DNA of 64,000 bases from an uncultured Formosa sp. (GTDB lineage: Bacteria > Bacteroidota > Bacteroidia > Flavobacteriales > Flavobacteriaceae): assembly GCF_947500765.1 (NCBI RefSeq), contig NZ_CANMTH010000006.1:203916-267915 (forward strand), given 5' to 3'. Position 1 is the first letter of the stretch. Each line of letters begins with the position of its first letter. Of this stretch, positions 29,711 through 37,837 are shown one piece after another. Position numbers and translations under genes: made by a program. Under the pieces are notes generated by a model. The model ran no database searches. It saw only the letters and a list, made by a program, of their open reading frames with translations, and was not told where the DNA came from.

Positions 29711-31306
29711 ATGACGAAAAATTACCTTTTATTTTATGCTTTATTAACAGGTTTCTTAGCAAATGCTCAAACTCCGAGCCTTGTAAGCGACATTAATCCA
29801 ACTGGAGATTCGGATGTCTCTTTAGCCTCAGAAAAATCTATGATTGAGTTTAAAGGCAATCTTTATTTTACTGCTAATGATGGCGTTAACGGTAACGAAT
29901 TATGGAAGTACGACGGAACCAACACCGAATTATTCTACGACATTAACTCTGGAGCTTCTGGATCTAATTGTGATAACTTTTATGTTATAAACGATAAGTT
30001 AGTTTTTACAGCAGACGATGGTGTTAACGGTATCGAATGGTGGGTTACAGATGGTGTCGCTGCAAATACGCAATTAGTTAAAGATATTGACTCTAGAGGA
30101 GACGGTGTGTATTTCTCTTCTTTTGCTAGCGAATCTACCTTTATAGTTTTTAACGACAAAGTGTATTTTACAGGAATTTCTGAGAACGAAGGCTATGAAC
30201 TATGGTCTACAGATGGTACTACAGATGGTACAGCTCTTGTAAAAAATATTAGCTTTGATTTTATAGCTAGTTTCCCTGAAGATTTTGCAATTCTTAATAA
30301 TGAACTTTTATTTAGTTGTAGAGAAGGATTATGGAAAACAGACGGTACCGAAGCTGGTACAGTTGAAATAAATGGTGATGTAGATCCTGGTGATCTAGTG
30401 ACATTAAATGATAAAGTTGTATTTTGGAATAATAGCAGCTCTATCTGGACAACAGATGGTACTGAAGCTGGAACAGTTGAAATTAAAACAGTAAGCAGAC
30501 CTACAACAAACAATGCAAACGAAAAAGCGTTTACAGTTATTGGCAACAACGCTTTTTTTGCTGGTAGCGACGATGCTTCTGGTGCAGAATTATGGATTAC
30601 AGATGGTACAGAGTCTGGTACACAATTAGTTTTAGATGCAGAACCAGGAGACGATGGTTATACGCCACAAAACAAAGTAGTATTTAACAACAAATTATAC
30701 TACAAAGGTGATAACGGAGTAAATGGAATTGAATTATGGACAAGTGACGGAACAGCTGCAGGAACCTATATGGTAAAAGATATTAAATCTGGAAGTTCTA
30801 GTGGTTTTGTATTACCTACTGAAATTTATGCAACAGATAAATATATTTATATGTCGGCGGGAGGTAGTTTTAATACCAACTTATGGATTTCTGATGGTAC
30901 TGAAGAAGGTACTGAAGAGATTGTAATTACTGAAGATGATGAAAGTAAACCATCACGTTTTTATTCTTATAATAATGGGGTATTCTTTTTTGCTTTAAAC
31001 AGTTTTAGTGTTGGAGACGAACCTCACTTTATATCTGAAGATGATGCTTTAAGTGTATCAGATTCTGAAGTAGCATATATTCATTTATACCCTAACCCAA
31101 CTAGCGACTTTGCTATTATAGACAATACAAACAAATCTATAGAAAGTGTTACCGTTACAGATATTACAGGTAAAGTGGTAGATAACATTACCAATGTAAA
31201 TAACACAACTATAAAAGTCTCTTTATTAAATAAAGAAAGTGGTATTTATTTTATAAAAATTAATACACCATATACATCTGTTACCAAAAAAGTTATTAAA
31301 AAATAA
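29711..31306 (+). CDS. T9SS-exported ELWxxDGT-repeat protein
   Basis: A 531-aa secreted protein with a signal peptide (1-19, ending ANAQ). At least eight ELWxxDGTxxGT repeats form a predicted beta-propeller; examples are ELWKYDGT, ELWSTDGTTDGT, GLWKTDGTEAGT, SIWTTDGTEAGT, ELWITDGTESGT, ELWTSDGTAAGT and NLWISDGTEEGT. A C-terminal type A sorting domain of about 75 residues (LYPNPTSDF ... ITGKVV ... GIYFIKI ... KKVIKK) marks it for export by the type IX secretion system and surface attachment. It is monocistronic with its own terminator. The role is likely adhesion or scaffold; the ligand is unknown. Confidence 0.93.
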   Translation: MTKNYLLFYALLTGFLANAQTPSLVSDINPTGDSDVSLASEKSMIEFKGNLYFTANDGVNGNELWKYDGTNTELFYDINSGASGSNCDNFYVINDKLVFTADDGVNGIEWWVTDGVAANTQLVKDIDSRGDGVYFSSFASESTFIVFNDKVYFTGISENEGYELWSTDGTTDGTALVKNISFDFIASFPEDFAILNNELLFSCREGLWKTDGTEAGTVEINGDVDPGDLVTLNDKVVFWNNSSSIWTTDGTEAGTVEIKTVSRPTTNNANEKAFTVIGNNAFFAGSDDASGAELWITDGTESGTQLVLDAEPGDDGYTPQNKVVFNNKLYYKGDNGVNGIELWTSDGTAAGTYMVKDIKSGSSSGFVLPTEIYATDKYIYMSAGGSFNTNLWISDGTEEGTEEIVITEDDESKPSRFYSYNNGVFFFALNSFSVGDEPHFISEDDALSVSDSEVAYIHLYPNPTSDFAIIDNTNKSIESVTVTDITGKVVDNITNVNNTTIKVSLLNKESGIYFIKINTPYTSVTKKVIKK

Positions 31307-31336
31307 TAGGTTTTAGCACCTAATCTAAACGTTTAA

Positions 31337-31374
31337 AAAGCAGTAATTAACTCCGGTTAATTACTGCTTTTTTT
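31337..31374 (+). terminator. Terminator of the T9SS protein gene
   Basis: Perfect 14-bp inverted repeat AAAGCAGTAATTAA / TTAATTACTGCTTT with a 6-base loop, followed by seven T. Confidence 0.92.
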
Positions 31375-31633
31375 ATATATTACACTCTACTCCAGCATAC
31401 ATCGTTTGTAAATTACAGCTGCTCTTTAATAAAAATATAAGCCCTTAAAATTAACTGCATCCCGGTCTAACTTTTAATAAACATAACCTCTCCAAAAGGT
31501 TAACAAAAAGTACAATTAATTTATACAAATCAGTAACATTACATTTATCTTTAGGCTACAAACCACCTCGTATGGCAACTCTAATTTGTAGCCATATTTC
31601 TTGAGGACATATTAATTGAAAAAACAAAACATA

Positions 31634-33286
31634 ATGGGCGTATTTAACAGAAAAAAGCAAAGTAAACATCATAATCTAAAAATAAAAACGCACTACTTAA
31701 AGACCACCAAAACGCCAAAAATTATATGCTTACAGCTCCTCTTTTTATCTATTATAGGGGCTAGCTGCTCACAAAAAGAGAATCATCAAGATTACAAACC
31801 TAATGTCTACCAAACCTCATTTGCCGGAGACAATCTTAAATTACTATCCAACAATAATGCTAAAACCACTTCTAAAGCAGTAAAGCAAGTCGGTTTAGAG
31901 TTGCTTCCCGATCAGGAATTTCAAAAATATTACGGTTTCGGAGCTTCATTTACAGAATCTTCGGCATGGAATCTAGCAACTATACCTGTAAAATCTCGTA
32001 AAGAAGTATTAACAAAACTTTTCAGCCCTACAGAAGGTGCAGGATTCTCACTTACACGAACACATATTAATAGTAGCGATTATTCAAACAATCATTACAC
32101 CTATATTGAAAAAGGAGATACAGACCTTTCTACATTCAGTATACACGAAGACATGAAAGGCTTTACGGGCAATGAAAACGACCAAGTACGTGGCATTGAA
32201 CTTGTAGATCCGAGTTACGACCTTATTCCAATGATTTTAGAAGCCTCTAGCATTCCTGGTGCCGATTTCAAAATTATAGCCTCTCCTTGGAGTCCGCCAT
32301 CGTGGATGAAAACAGGTGAAACCTCTGAAATGACTAACGGGTCTTTACTCCCAGAATATTATGGCCTTTGGGCTAAATACTTGTCCATGTATGTAAGTGC
32401 ATACGCCAAACAAGGCATTACCCTTTGGGGAATGACACCACAAAACGAACCTCTACACGCACACAATGCACAATGGGATAGTAACGGATTTACGCCAGAA
32501 CAAGGTCGGGTGTTTTTAAGAGACTACTTAGGCCCTCAACTTGTAAAAGACGGACATCTTGACCTTAACGATTTAGATGCCGGATTACACGTCTTAATTT
32601 ACGATCATAATAAATCGACCATGAACGACTACGTAACACCTACTTACCAAGATCCCGAAGCCTCTAAATATGCATGGGGAACGGCTTTTCACTGGTATAC
32701 AAATTCCGAATTAAAAGCAAACAATTGGTATGCAAAAGCATTAGACCAGTTACGTACCACTTGGCCTAACAAGGGTATGATTCATTCCGAATCGAGTATA
32801 GATATCGATGTCAACGATCCTATTGGTCAATATTGGAGAGCGAGCACAGACTACGCAGGTACCTTTGTCCCTTTCGAAACTTATGCTTACGATATTATTA
32901 CAGACCTAAACCACGGCACACAAGGATACGTCGAGTGGTGTAGCATACTTAGCGATAAAGGACAACCAAACCCTTACAACAATTTTAATAGTGCACCAGT
33001 ACTTATTAATCCCGTTACAGACCAAGTTATTTACACACCACTTTACTATTTACTAAGCCACTTTAGTAAGTTTATACGCCCAGGAGCGCACCGAATTGGA
33101 TTAACAGGCGACACAACAGATGGACTTATATACACCGCTGCCAAAAACACCGATGGTTCAATCGCTGTGGTTGTGTTTAATAAAAACGAAGAGAGTTATC
33201 TATTAAACTTAACCTTAAACAACAGTATTTATACTACACAAATAGCACCAAGAGCCATGCAAACCATACTGCTACAAAGCAAATAA
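31634..33286 (+). CDS. GH30-family glycosidase lipoprotein (glucosylceramidase-like)
   Basis: A 550-aa protein from ATG 31634 (a TTG at 31616 would add six residues). It has a long basic N-region, a hydrophobic core and a lipobox (LSIIGASC), so it is a lipoprotein. The GH30 TIM barrel shows YGFGASFTESSAWNL, the acid/base Glu in MTPQNEPLH and the nucleophile Glu in MIHSESSID; the C-terminal beta-sandwich ends in APRAMQTILL. Family members hydrolyse beta-1,6-glucans, glucosylceramide or related beta-glycosides; the exact substrate is not decidable here. There is no SusC/D pair. The last 47 bases of the gene are copied at 37521-37567 as part of a duplication. Confidence 0.93.
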   Translation: MGVFNRKKQSKHHNLKIKTHYLKTTKTPKIICLQLLFLSIIGASCSQKENHQDYKPNVYQTSFAGDNLKLLSNNNAKTTSKAVKQVGLELLPDQEFQKYYGFGASFTESSAWNLATIPVKSRKEVLTKLFSPTEGAGFSLTRTHINSSDYSNNHYTYIEKGDTDLSTFSIHEDMKGFTGNENDQVRGIELVDPSYDLIPMILEASSIPGADFKIIASPWSPPSWMKTGETSEMTNGSLLPEYYGLWAKYLSMYVSAYAKQGITLWGMTPQNEPLHAHNAQWDSNGFTPEQGRVFLRDYLGPQLVKDGHLDLNDLDAGLHVLIYDHNKSTMNDYVTPTYQDPEASKYAWGTAFHWYTNSELKANNWYAKALDQLRTTWPNKGMIHSESSIDIDVNDPIGQYWRASTDYAGTFVPFETYAYDIITDLNHGTQGYVEWCSILSDKGQPNPYNNFNSAPVLINPVTDQVIYTPLYYLLSHFSKFIRPGAHRIGLTGDTTDGLIYTAAKNTDGSIAVVVFNKNEESYLLNLTLNNSIYTTQIAPRAMQTILLQSK

Positions 33287-33354
33287 ACACTAGTAAAATA
33301 GCCATACAACAGTTACCAAAAAACAAGCCTTAAATTAGTAAGTAAACAAAAGTG

Positions 33355-33386
33355 CACTAGTAAATCGTGTTTTACTAGTGCTCTTT
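33355..33386 (+). terminator. GH30 gene terminator
   Basis: Stem CACTAGTAAA / TTTACTAGTG followed by CTCTTTT. This hairpin is missing from the second copy of the duplicated segment (near 37634-37641), where the flanking GTGCACT and CTTTTAATTT are directly joined. Confidence 0.85.
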
Positions 33387-33390
33387 TAAT

Positions 33391-33530
33391 TTATTTAAGC
33401 TAAAACATTGTGTGTTTTACGGTTATCCGTACTCTTCTTTTAGTATTAAGTAATATATTTAGACATAAAATTAACAATATCCAATTGTTTTATCGGGATA
33501 ACCCTATGTTTATATTGGATAAAAGGAGTT
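33391..33530 (+). promoter_or_regulatory. attI/Pc-like element 1
   Basis: AT-rich element ending exactly at the first cassette boundary GTT (33528-33530). It contains a hairpin ACGG-TTAT-CCGT (33419-33430), the conserved GTAATATATTTA, and an inverted pair TATCCAAT / ATTGGATA. Inside is a Bacteroidota-type promoter: TTG, 17 bases, TATGTTTA (consensus TTG-N17-19-TAnnTTTG). It ends GGATAAAAGGAGTT. Related copies end near 37785, 45574, 55321 and 62033, always abutting a cassette start. The attI role is inferred. Confidence 0.7.
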
Positions 33531-33552
33531 ACCAATAATTAGAAAGAAAACT

Positions 33553-34404
33553 ATGACTGAAAAAGTTAACAAAATAAATAGCCCTTTAACAATCATAGCA
33601 ATTTTCGCAGCTTTAGCAGAAGTAAATGCTACGATAGCCATAGGATTAATTAATGAAAACCTACATTATATTTTTATTTGGTTCGTAATTGGATTCCCTA
33701 CTCTTTTAGTAATTCTGTTTTTTATCACGCTAAATTATAACACTAAAGTTATGTATTCACCAAGTGATTTTAGGGAGGATAAAAACTTTATTGATTCTCT
33801 TTATGGACAACAATCTGAAAAAAGTAAGTTACCAAAAGTAGACTTCGATAACTTTTCGAAATCATTAGAAAAAATGGAATCAAAACTATTAGAGTCTCTT
33901 AACAAAAAAATTAATTCTACTTCAAATGGAACTATTACAAAAAGTGAATTAAAAGAAATATTAGAAAGTCAAAAATCTGAAATAAGACAACTGTCAAAAA
34001 ATGCAATTGAAAACAGCAATGAACTAGGGTTCACAGTTTCTTCAGATTTAAGGTCTGAATTTGTAAAATGGATTTCTTATCCCGCTTATATTCCAATTAT
34101 ATATGCAATAATAAAAGAGAATACACCAACTGTATCTAAGTTAAAAACTTTAGAGGATAAATACAATTTACCTGAAAGATGGGATGAATCTGGATTACTT
34201 GGTTTGGAAGAGATTGTAAGTATCAAGAACGATAAAATAATTATTGATAATGAAACGAAGGAAATGTTAATTAAGTGGGTTAATGCAAATGAAAAAACGA
34301 TACTCTCAATAATAAAATCATTTGACGGAAATACTGAAAAAGACGGAGAGCGTAGTGCAATAAATGAAGTTGCTAGATTAAAAGCACAAAAACTCAAAAT
34401 ATAA
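33553..34404 (+). CDS. Cassette 1: membrane protein of unknown function
   Basis: A 283-aa protein with two N-terminal membrane segments (about 13-32 and 37-59), a charged linker with coiled-coil propensity (about 95-150, KMESKLLESLNKKINS, SELKEILESQKSEIRQL) and a C-terminal helical cytoplasmic domain (about 165-283). The domain plan resembles membrane-anchored sensors, but no family is recognised. It is the first gene after attI-like element 1, 23 bases after the GTT boundary, so it should be read from that promoter. Confidence 0.8.
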   Translation: MTEKVNKINSPLTIIAIFAALAEVNATIAIGLINENLHYIFIWFVIGFPTLLVILFFITLNYNTKVMYSPSDFREDKNFIDSLYGQQSEKSKLPKVDFDNFSKSLEKMESKLLESLNKKINSTSNGTITKSELKEILESQKSEIRQLSKNAIENSNELGFTVSSDLRSEFVKWISYPAYIPIIYAIIKENTPTVSKLKTLEDKYNLPERWDESGLLGLEEIVSIKNDKIIIDNETKEMLIKWVNANEKTILSIIKSFDGNTEKDGERSAINEVARLKAQKLKI

Positions 34405-34409
34405 TAACT

Positions 34410-34547
34410 ATTGGTAACACCGTATATAATTTATTGCTAGTTCTAGCCTACTTACGAAAATCCTCGCGGACTTTCTTGGTCGGTAATTATTTACTAAATT
34501 AGTTGCTTGAAACACGCAACAAACCATATACAAACACGTTGCCCACA
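34410..34547 (+). other. attC-like site, cassette 1/2 junction
   Basis: R'' ATTGGTAAC (34410-34418) and R' GTTGCCCAC (34538-34546). The long arms pair: TATATAATTTATTGC with GCAACAAACCATATA (rev. comp., 12/15). An inner hairpin-prone piece AAAATCCTCGCGGACTTTC lies near the middle. 'Long' subtype. Confidence 0.78.
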
Positions 34548-34550
34548 TTT

Positions 34551-35099
34551 ATGAAAAAATTGATTAAGTACTCAACTTTGATATTTATGATTATTCTTTT
34601 CGGATGTGTAAACGATAATTCTAAATCTAATAAACAATCTGAATTTGAAAGTCAACACTCTGACCAAAAAATGCTTGGGATACTTGATGAGATGTCTGAA
34701 ATCGAATTTTTACGAGAAGATAATAAATATGGTGAATGGGGTGGAGATATTGACTTAATTAGAATTTACCGCTATAATGATAATACTTATGCTGATTATC
34801 TTAGATATGTAGGTAGAAATATCCCACTGCCACCCCCAGGTGAAATGGATAAAAAATGGTATGAATATAAAACTCTTGAAACTAAAATTGATAGTATTAA
34901 ATTAAGTATAAAAGAAAAACAACTAATTGAAATATCAATTATTAATCTTCTAAAAAACAAACTTAGAAATGAAAATATACCGTTTGATGGGATTTATAAT
35001 AGCGTAATTTCTAAAGATTCAAGTATTGTTATTATGGATTACAATTCATTTGATTGGAAATCTTTTGTTGAATTGAAAACTTCACTGAAGAAAAAATAA
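34551..35099 (+). CDS. Cassette 2: lipoprotein of unknown function
   Basis: A 182-aa lipoprotein from ATG 34551; upstream in-frame TTG 34503 lies inside the attC site and is not a credible start. The signal ends IILFGC (Cys near 15). The mature part is charged and mostly helical, with a proline-rich loop (IPLPPPGEMDKKWYEYKTLE) and a C-terminal strand SSIVIMDYNSFDWKSF. No family recognised. It starts ten bases after the cassette boundary, a spacing typical for cassette genes. Confidence 0.75.
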   Translation: MKKLIKYSTLIFMIILFGCVNDNSKSNKQSEFESQHSDQKMLGILDEMSEIEFLREDNKYGEWGGDIDLIRIYRYNDNTYADYLRYVGRNIPLPPPGEMDKKWYEYKTLETKIDSIKLSIKEKQLIEISIINLLKNKLRNENIPFDGIYNSVISKDSSIVIMDYNSFDWKSFVELKTSLKKK

Positions 35100-35101
35100 C
35101 T

Positions 35102-35238
35102 GTAGGCAACACTGTATAAAAATAATGCTAAATTAGGTGCTTAATCGAGAGTTCGTGCTATTTTGTTACGTCTGATTTTCCTTCTGAAAATCCTCGCACA
35201 CAAAACCGCACTATTTTTATACGAGAACGTTAGTAGTA
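35102..35238 (+). other. attC-like site, cassette 2/3 junction
   Basis: R'' GTAGGCAAC (35102-35110), R' GTTAGTAGTA (35229-35238). Arms ACTGTATAAAAATAATGC and GCACTATTTTTATACGAG pair. An inner hairpin GATTTTCCTTCTGAAAATC precedes CTCGCACACAAAACCG ('short-loop' subtype). Confidence 0.78.
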
Positions 35239-35247
35239 ATTTGAGCG

Positions 35248-35745
35248 ATGAACAAAACGACTATATATTTTGGAATATTTCTTGTCTTGGTAATTAGCAT
35301 TTATTTCCTAACAAGTTTAAACTTTGAAAAGTCAAATAATGGTATGTTTAATTTTGGAGCTTTTGCTATAGAATTACCAACCGATTGGAGAAAAGTGGAG
35401 TTTGACGGTATTGACAGCAAGGTTGGAGGTATTACAAACGGAATTGACTCATTGACTTTTGATTATGGTTGGTATTCTTATCCATTGAATAAAGAGAATA
35501 AAGAAACCCAACTTTTCGCTACGGACACAATAAATGGAAAAATAGCTTATATAACCAAGCCGATAAAAACTGGAAACGGAACTATTGGAATTTATATAGA
35601 AAACGCTTTTAAGGAAAATCACTTTAACTTAATCGGTAAAGACATTGAAAATGAAAAACTGATTTTGGATATTTTCAAATCAATAAAGTTTATGGATAGT
35701 GACACACTTCTAAACTCGAAGCAAATTGAATTTAAAATAAAATAA
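35248..35745 (+). CDS. Cassette 3: membrane-anchored protein of unknown function
   Basis: A 165-aa protein with one N-terminal membrane segment (about 5-24) and an extracytoplasmic domain of about 140 residues with alternating strands (FAIELPTDWRKVEFDGIDSK, LTFDYGWYSYPL, IGIYIENAF) and a C-terminal helix. The WRKV...GGI..GIDSL pattern looks like a small lipocalin- or PsbP-like fold, but this is only an impression. Sole gene of its cassette. Confidence 0.72.
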   Translation: MNKTTIYFGIFLVLVISIYFLTSLNFEKSNNGMFNFGAFAIELPTDWRKVEFDGIDSKVGGITNGIDSLTFDYGWYSYPLNKENKETQLFATDTINGKIAYITKPIKTGNGTIGIYIENAFKENHFNLIGKDIENEKLILDIFKSIKFMDSDTLLNSKQIEFKIK

Positions 35746-35750
35746 AAAAC

Positions 35751-35867
35751 TGGTGCTAACATCGTGTATAAAAAATTGCTACATTAGTCTTTAAATAATG
35801 GTCGTTGCACTTTTGTTACGTCTGATTTTCCTGCGAAAAATCCTCGCACACAAAACCGTTACCCAAC
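35751..35867 (+). other. attC-like site, cassette 3/4 junction
   Basis: R'' TGGTGCTAAC (35751-35760), R' GTTACCCAAC (35858-35867). It has the inner piece TGATTTTCCTGCGAAAAATC-CTCGCACAC, but the right arm (TATAC..ACG) found in neighbours is absent, so the stem is shorter. Confidence 0.7.
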
Positions 35868-35886
35868 ATATAAAAAACTCAACACA

Positions 35887-36429
35887 ATGAATAACAAAAT
35901 ATTTAAATACGGAATCACAATCGGATTGATAATAAGTATAATCGGACTTGTCTTCTTAAAAACAGATTTACTGACTGAAAATCAAACAAACATTGTAAAT
36001 ATAATTTATAAAATAACTCTTATACTTTCAACTATATTCATTCTAACGAAAAGCTTGTTTATAAAAGAAAAATTTAATCAAATTCTCAAAGTAGTTGGAA
36101 TTATATTTCTATTAATACTCTCAATGAATTTATTAAAGGAATTTAGTAATTACGAAATTGAATCAATAAGAATTATTTCATACATACTATTTTGTAGTTT
36201 ATTAGTTATGTACATTTCTCATTTTATGAAAAAAGAAGACAAGAAACAATTAGACTATTTAAAACTTGCATTCGTAATACTCTTGTTTGTTGGGGGATTT
36301 TTAAACGTAATGAATGTATTACCAATTAATTTAAAGTATTTGTCTGGAGGTCTTTTTTGGATTGTTGTTATAGAAATGCTTTATTTAAATCACGAAAAAG
36401 AAAACGGAATGAAAAAATACGTTGGATAA
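35887..36429 (+). CDS. Cassette 4: polytopic membrane protein
   Basis: A 180-aa protein with six predicted membrane segments (about 7-25, 38-56, 65-82, 95-113, 124-142 and 150-168) and very short loops. No transporter motif recognised. It is the only gene of a roughly 640-bp cassette; its stop overlaps the R'' part of its own attC (36421-36430), which shows how tightly the cassette is packed. Confidence 0.75.
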   Translation: MNNKIFKYGITIGLIISIIGLVFLKTDLLTENQTNIVNIIYKITLILSTIFILTKSLFIKEKFNQILKVVGIIFLLILSMNLLKEFSNYEIESIRIISYILFCSLLVMYISHFMKKEDKKQLDYLKLAFVILLFVGGFLNVMNVLPINLKYLSGGLFWIVVIEMLYLNHEKENGMKKYVG

Positions 36430-36507
36430 CACCGTATAAAAATAATGCTTAGTTTATTGCTTAATCAAGAGTCCGTGCGCTTTTGTTATACATAAACGTT
36501 ACCTGCA
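36421..36507 (+). other. attC-like site, cassette 4/5 junction (short)
   Basis: R'' GTTGGATAAC (36421-36430), R' GTTACCTGC (36498-36506). Arms CCGTATAAAAATAATGC and the right arm TTATACATAAACG. Only about 87 bp because the internal GATTTTCC hairpin segment is missing. Confidence 0.72.
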
Positions 36508-36537
36508 ATATCTCAAACTCACGATTATAATTAATAA

Positions 36538-37401
36538 ATGGAAAGATTATTAACATCGTTAGAAATCGAATCAATAAATTCGGAATATCGAACCAATCCA
36601 ATTTATCGCTATTATATTGGCAGAAAAATGTATCGAGAAGCTTATCCAATTACTGAAATACTATCTGTTTCTGATAAAACTAACCTGATAATGGTTAAAG
36701 GTAATTCTGACACAGGTTATGACCATATACGAGAAAGACATAATTTTTTCACTACAGAAGTTTATACTGTCAAAGAAAAGAGTGGTCATCATAGGTTTCA
36801 ACATCCGAATAAGTTTCCACCAAATATTGCTCCTATAGATTTTATAAGAATTGCTGATTCCATTTATCATCCTCAAAATGAAATTATCGAAAATGAACAT
36901 TCTGGAGCTCAGTTTTTTGATCTATATAGAGCATCGATAATATTTCCTGGCTATGATAAGCCTGAGTCAGTTAATCTTTTAATATATAAAAACACTAAAA
37001 TTATTCACACACTTTATCCTAAAAGAGATGCATTCGAAAGAAAAATTAAAAAAATAAAAGGCTTTCTATTTCATCGCGACAAAGTTGAAATAGAATTTTC
37101 TGGAAATAACAAATATTTACAAATTAGAATACCATACATAAACGTAAATAGAAAATTGTGGTACGCTATATTTATTGATAAAGATTTTAATACGAATATT
37201 GAATATTGGTCAATTTTAGTTTTTTTAGGCCATCATATTTCTAAATATAAAATTGATTATGTTCAACAATCTCTTGTTAAATCGAATCTTTATAGAGCAA
37301 CATACCAATATGCTGATTTAAGAGTGGCTGAAAGTTTTATAAAGGACTTTGATGAAAAATTAAAAAAAGGAACAGTAACATTACCAAATAAAAAAAAATA
37401 A
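36538..37401 (+). CDS. Cassette 5: protein with HIRERH motif, possible nuclease fold
   Basis: A 287-aa cytoplasmic protein. The stretch GYDHIRERHNFF (about 60-71) and later IIHTLYPKRDAFERK (about 157-171) resemble the His-x-x-x-Arg-His and Y-P-x-R motifs of BECR/Barnase-EndoU-type RNase families, seen in toxins and phage-related proteins. The C-terminal part (about 175-287) is strand-rich (VEIEFSGNNKYLQIRIPYIN) and then helical. The motif match is by eye and the enzymatic role is tentative. Sole gene in the cassette; a toxin-like or defence role would fit an integron cargo. Confidence 0.72.
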   Translation: MERLLTSLEIESINSEYRTNPIYRYYIGRKMYREAYPITEILSVSDKTNLIMVKGNSDTGYDHIRERHNFFTTEVYTVKEKSGHHRFQHPNKFPPNIAPIDFIRIADSIYHPQNEIIENEHSGAQFFDLYRASIIFPGYDKPESVNLLIYKNTKIIHTLYPKRDAFERKIKKIKGFLFHRDKVEIEFSGNNKYLQIRIPYINVNRKLWYAIFIDKDFNTNIEYWSILVFLGHHISKYKIDYVQQSLVKSNLYRATYQYADLRVAESFIKDFDEKLKKGTVTLPNKKK

Positions 37402-37403
37402 AA

Positions 37404-37455
37404 CATATAACACCGTGTATAATTAATGGCTAGTTATCGCCTACTTACGAAAATG
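37404..37455 (+). other. Truncated attC-like site after cassette 5
   Basis: Left half only: R'' CATATAAC, then ACCGTGTATAATTAATGGCT and AGCCTACTTACGAAAA-like sequence; the right half is replaced by about 65 bp of unrelated sequence before the second copy of the GH30 tail. Confidence 0.68.
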
Positions 37456-37520
37456 ACAAAGTAATTAGAAGGTACAATGAACCTTTTAAATTGAAAATTT
37501 TAGCCGAACTTACAATAGGT

Positions 37521-37785
37521 AAATAGCACCAAGAGCCATGCAAACCATACTGCTAAAAAGCAAATAAACACGAGTAAAATAGCCATACAACAGTTACCCA
37601 AAAACAAGCCTTAAATTAGTATGTAAACAAAAGTGCACTTTTAATTTACTTAAGCTAAAACATTGTGTGTTTTACGGTTACCCGTACTCTTCATTTAGTA
37701 TTAAGTAATATATTTAGACATAAAATTAACAATATCCAATTGTTTTATCGGGATAACCCTATGTTTATATTGGATAAAAGGAGTT
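37521..37785 (+). repeat. Direct repeat copy 2 (GH30 tail + attI-like site)
   Basis: Copy of 33240-33530. It begins inside GH30 coding sequence (AAATAGCACCAAGAGCCATG) and runs to the GTT of the second attI-like element. The GH30 terminator hairpin is deleted here. A few point differences show the duplication is not brand-new. Confidence 0.93.
37645..37785 (+). promoter_or_regulatory. attI/Pc-like element 2
   Basis: Near-identical to element 1: hairpin ACGG-TTAC-CCGT, GTAATATATTTA, TATCCAAT/ATTGGATA, TTG-N17-TATGTTTA and GGATAAAAGGAGTT. Its GTT (37783-37785) is the first base triplet of the helicase cassette. Confidence 0.7.
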
Positions 37786-37837
37786 GGCATTCATTGCAAG
37801 AAACATCCTGCATAACATAAACTTAAATTGATAAATC

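Larger units (their letters stand above)
33240..33530 (+). repeat. Direct repeat copy 1 (GH30 tail + attI-like site)
   Basis: A 291-bp segment that covers the last 47 bases of the GH30 gene, its downstream region and the attI-like element. It is repeated at 37521-37785 at about 95% identity apart from one deletion of roughly 25 bases. Confidence 0.93.
33528..37455 (+). mobile_element. Cassette array 1 (five cassettes, no integrase)
   Basis: Five single-gene cassettes in the same orientation start with GTTR at 33528, 34538, 35229, 35858 and 36498. The start and end of the same cassette are complementary: cassette 1 GTTACCAAT / ATTGGTAAC (9/9), cassette 2 GTTGCCCAC / GTAGGCAAC (8/9), cassette 3 GTTAGTAGTA / TGGTGCTAAC (7/10 plus two G-T), cassette 4 GTTACCCAAC / GTTGGATAAC (9/10), cassette 5 GTTACCTG / CATATAAC (6/8). 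This is the expected outcome of integron-type integration of circles. The last attC is cut off at about 37455. Confidence 0.8.

Noticed and set aside
33240..37785. Direct repeats as ends of a composite transposon
   Set aside because: There is no transposase between them and the repeat contains GH30 coding sequence and the docking site; segmental duplication explains it better.
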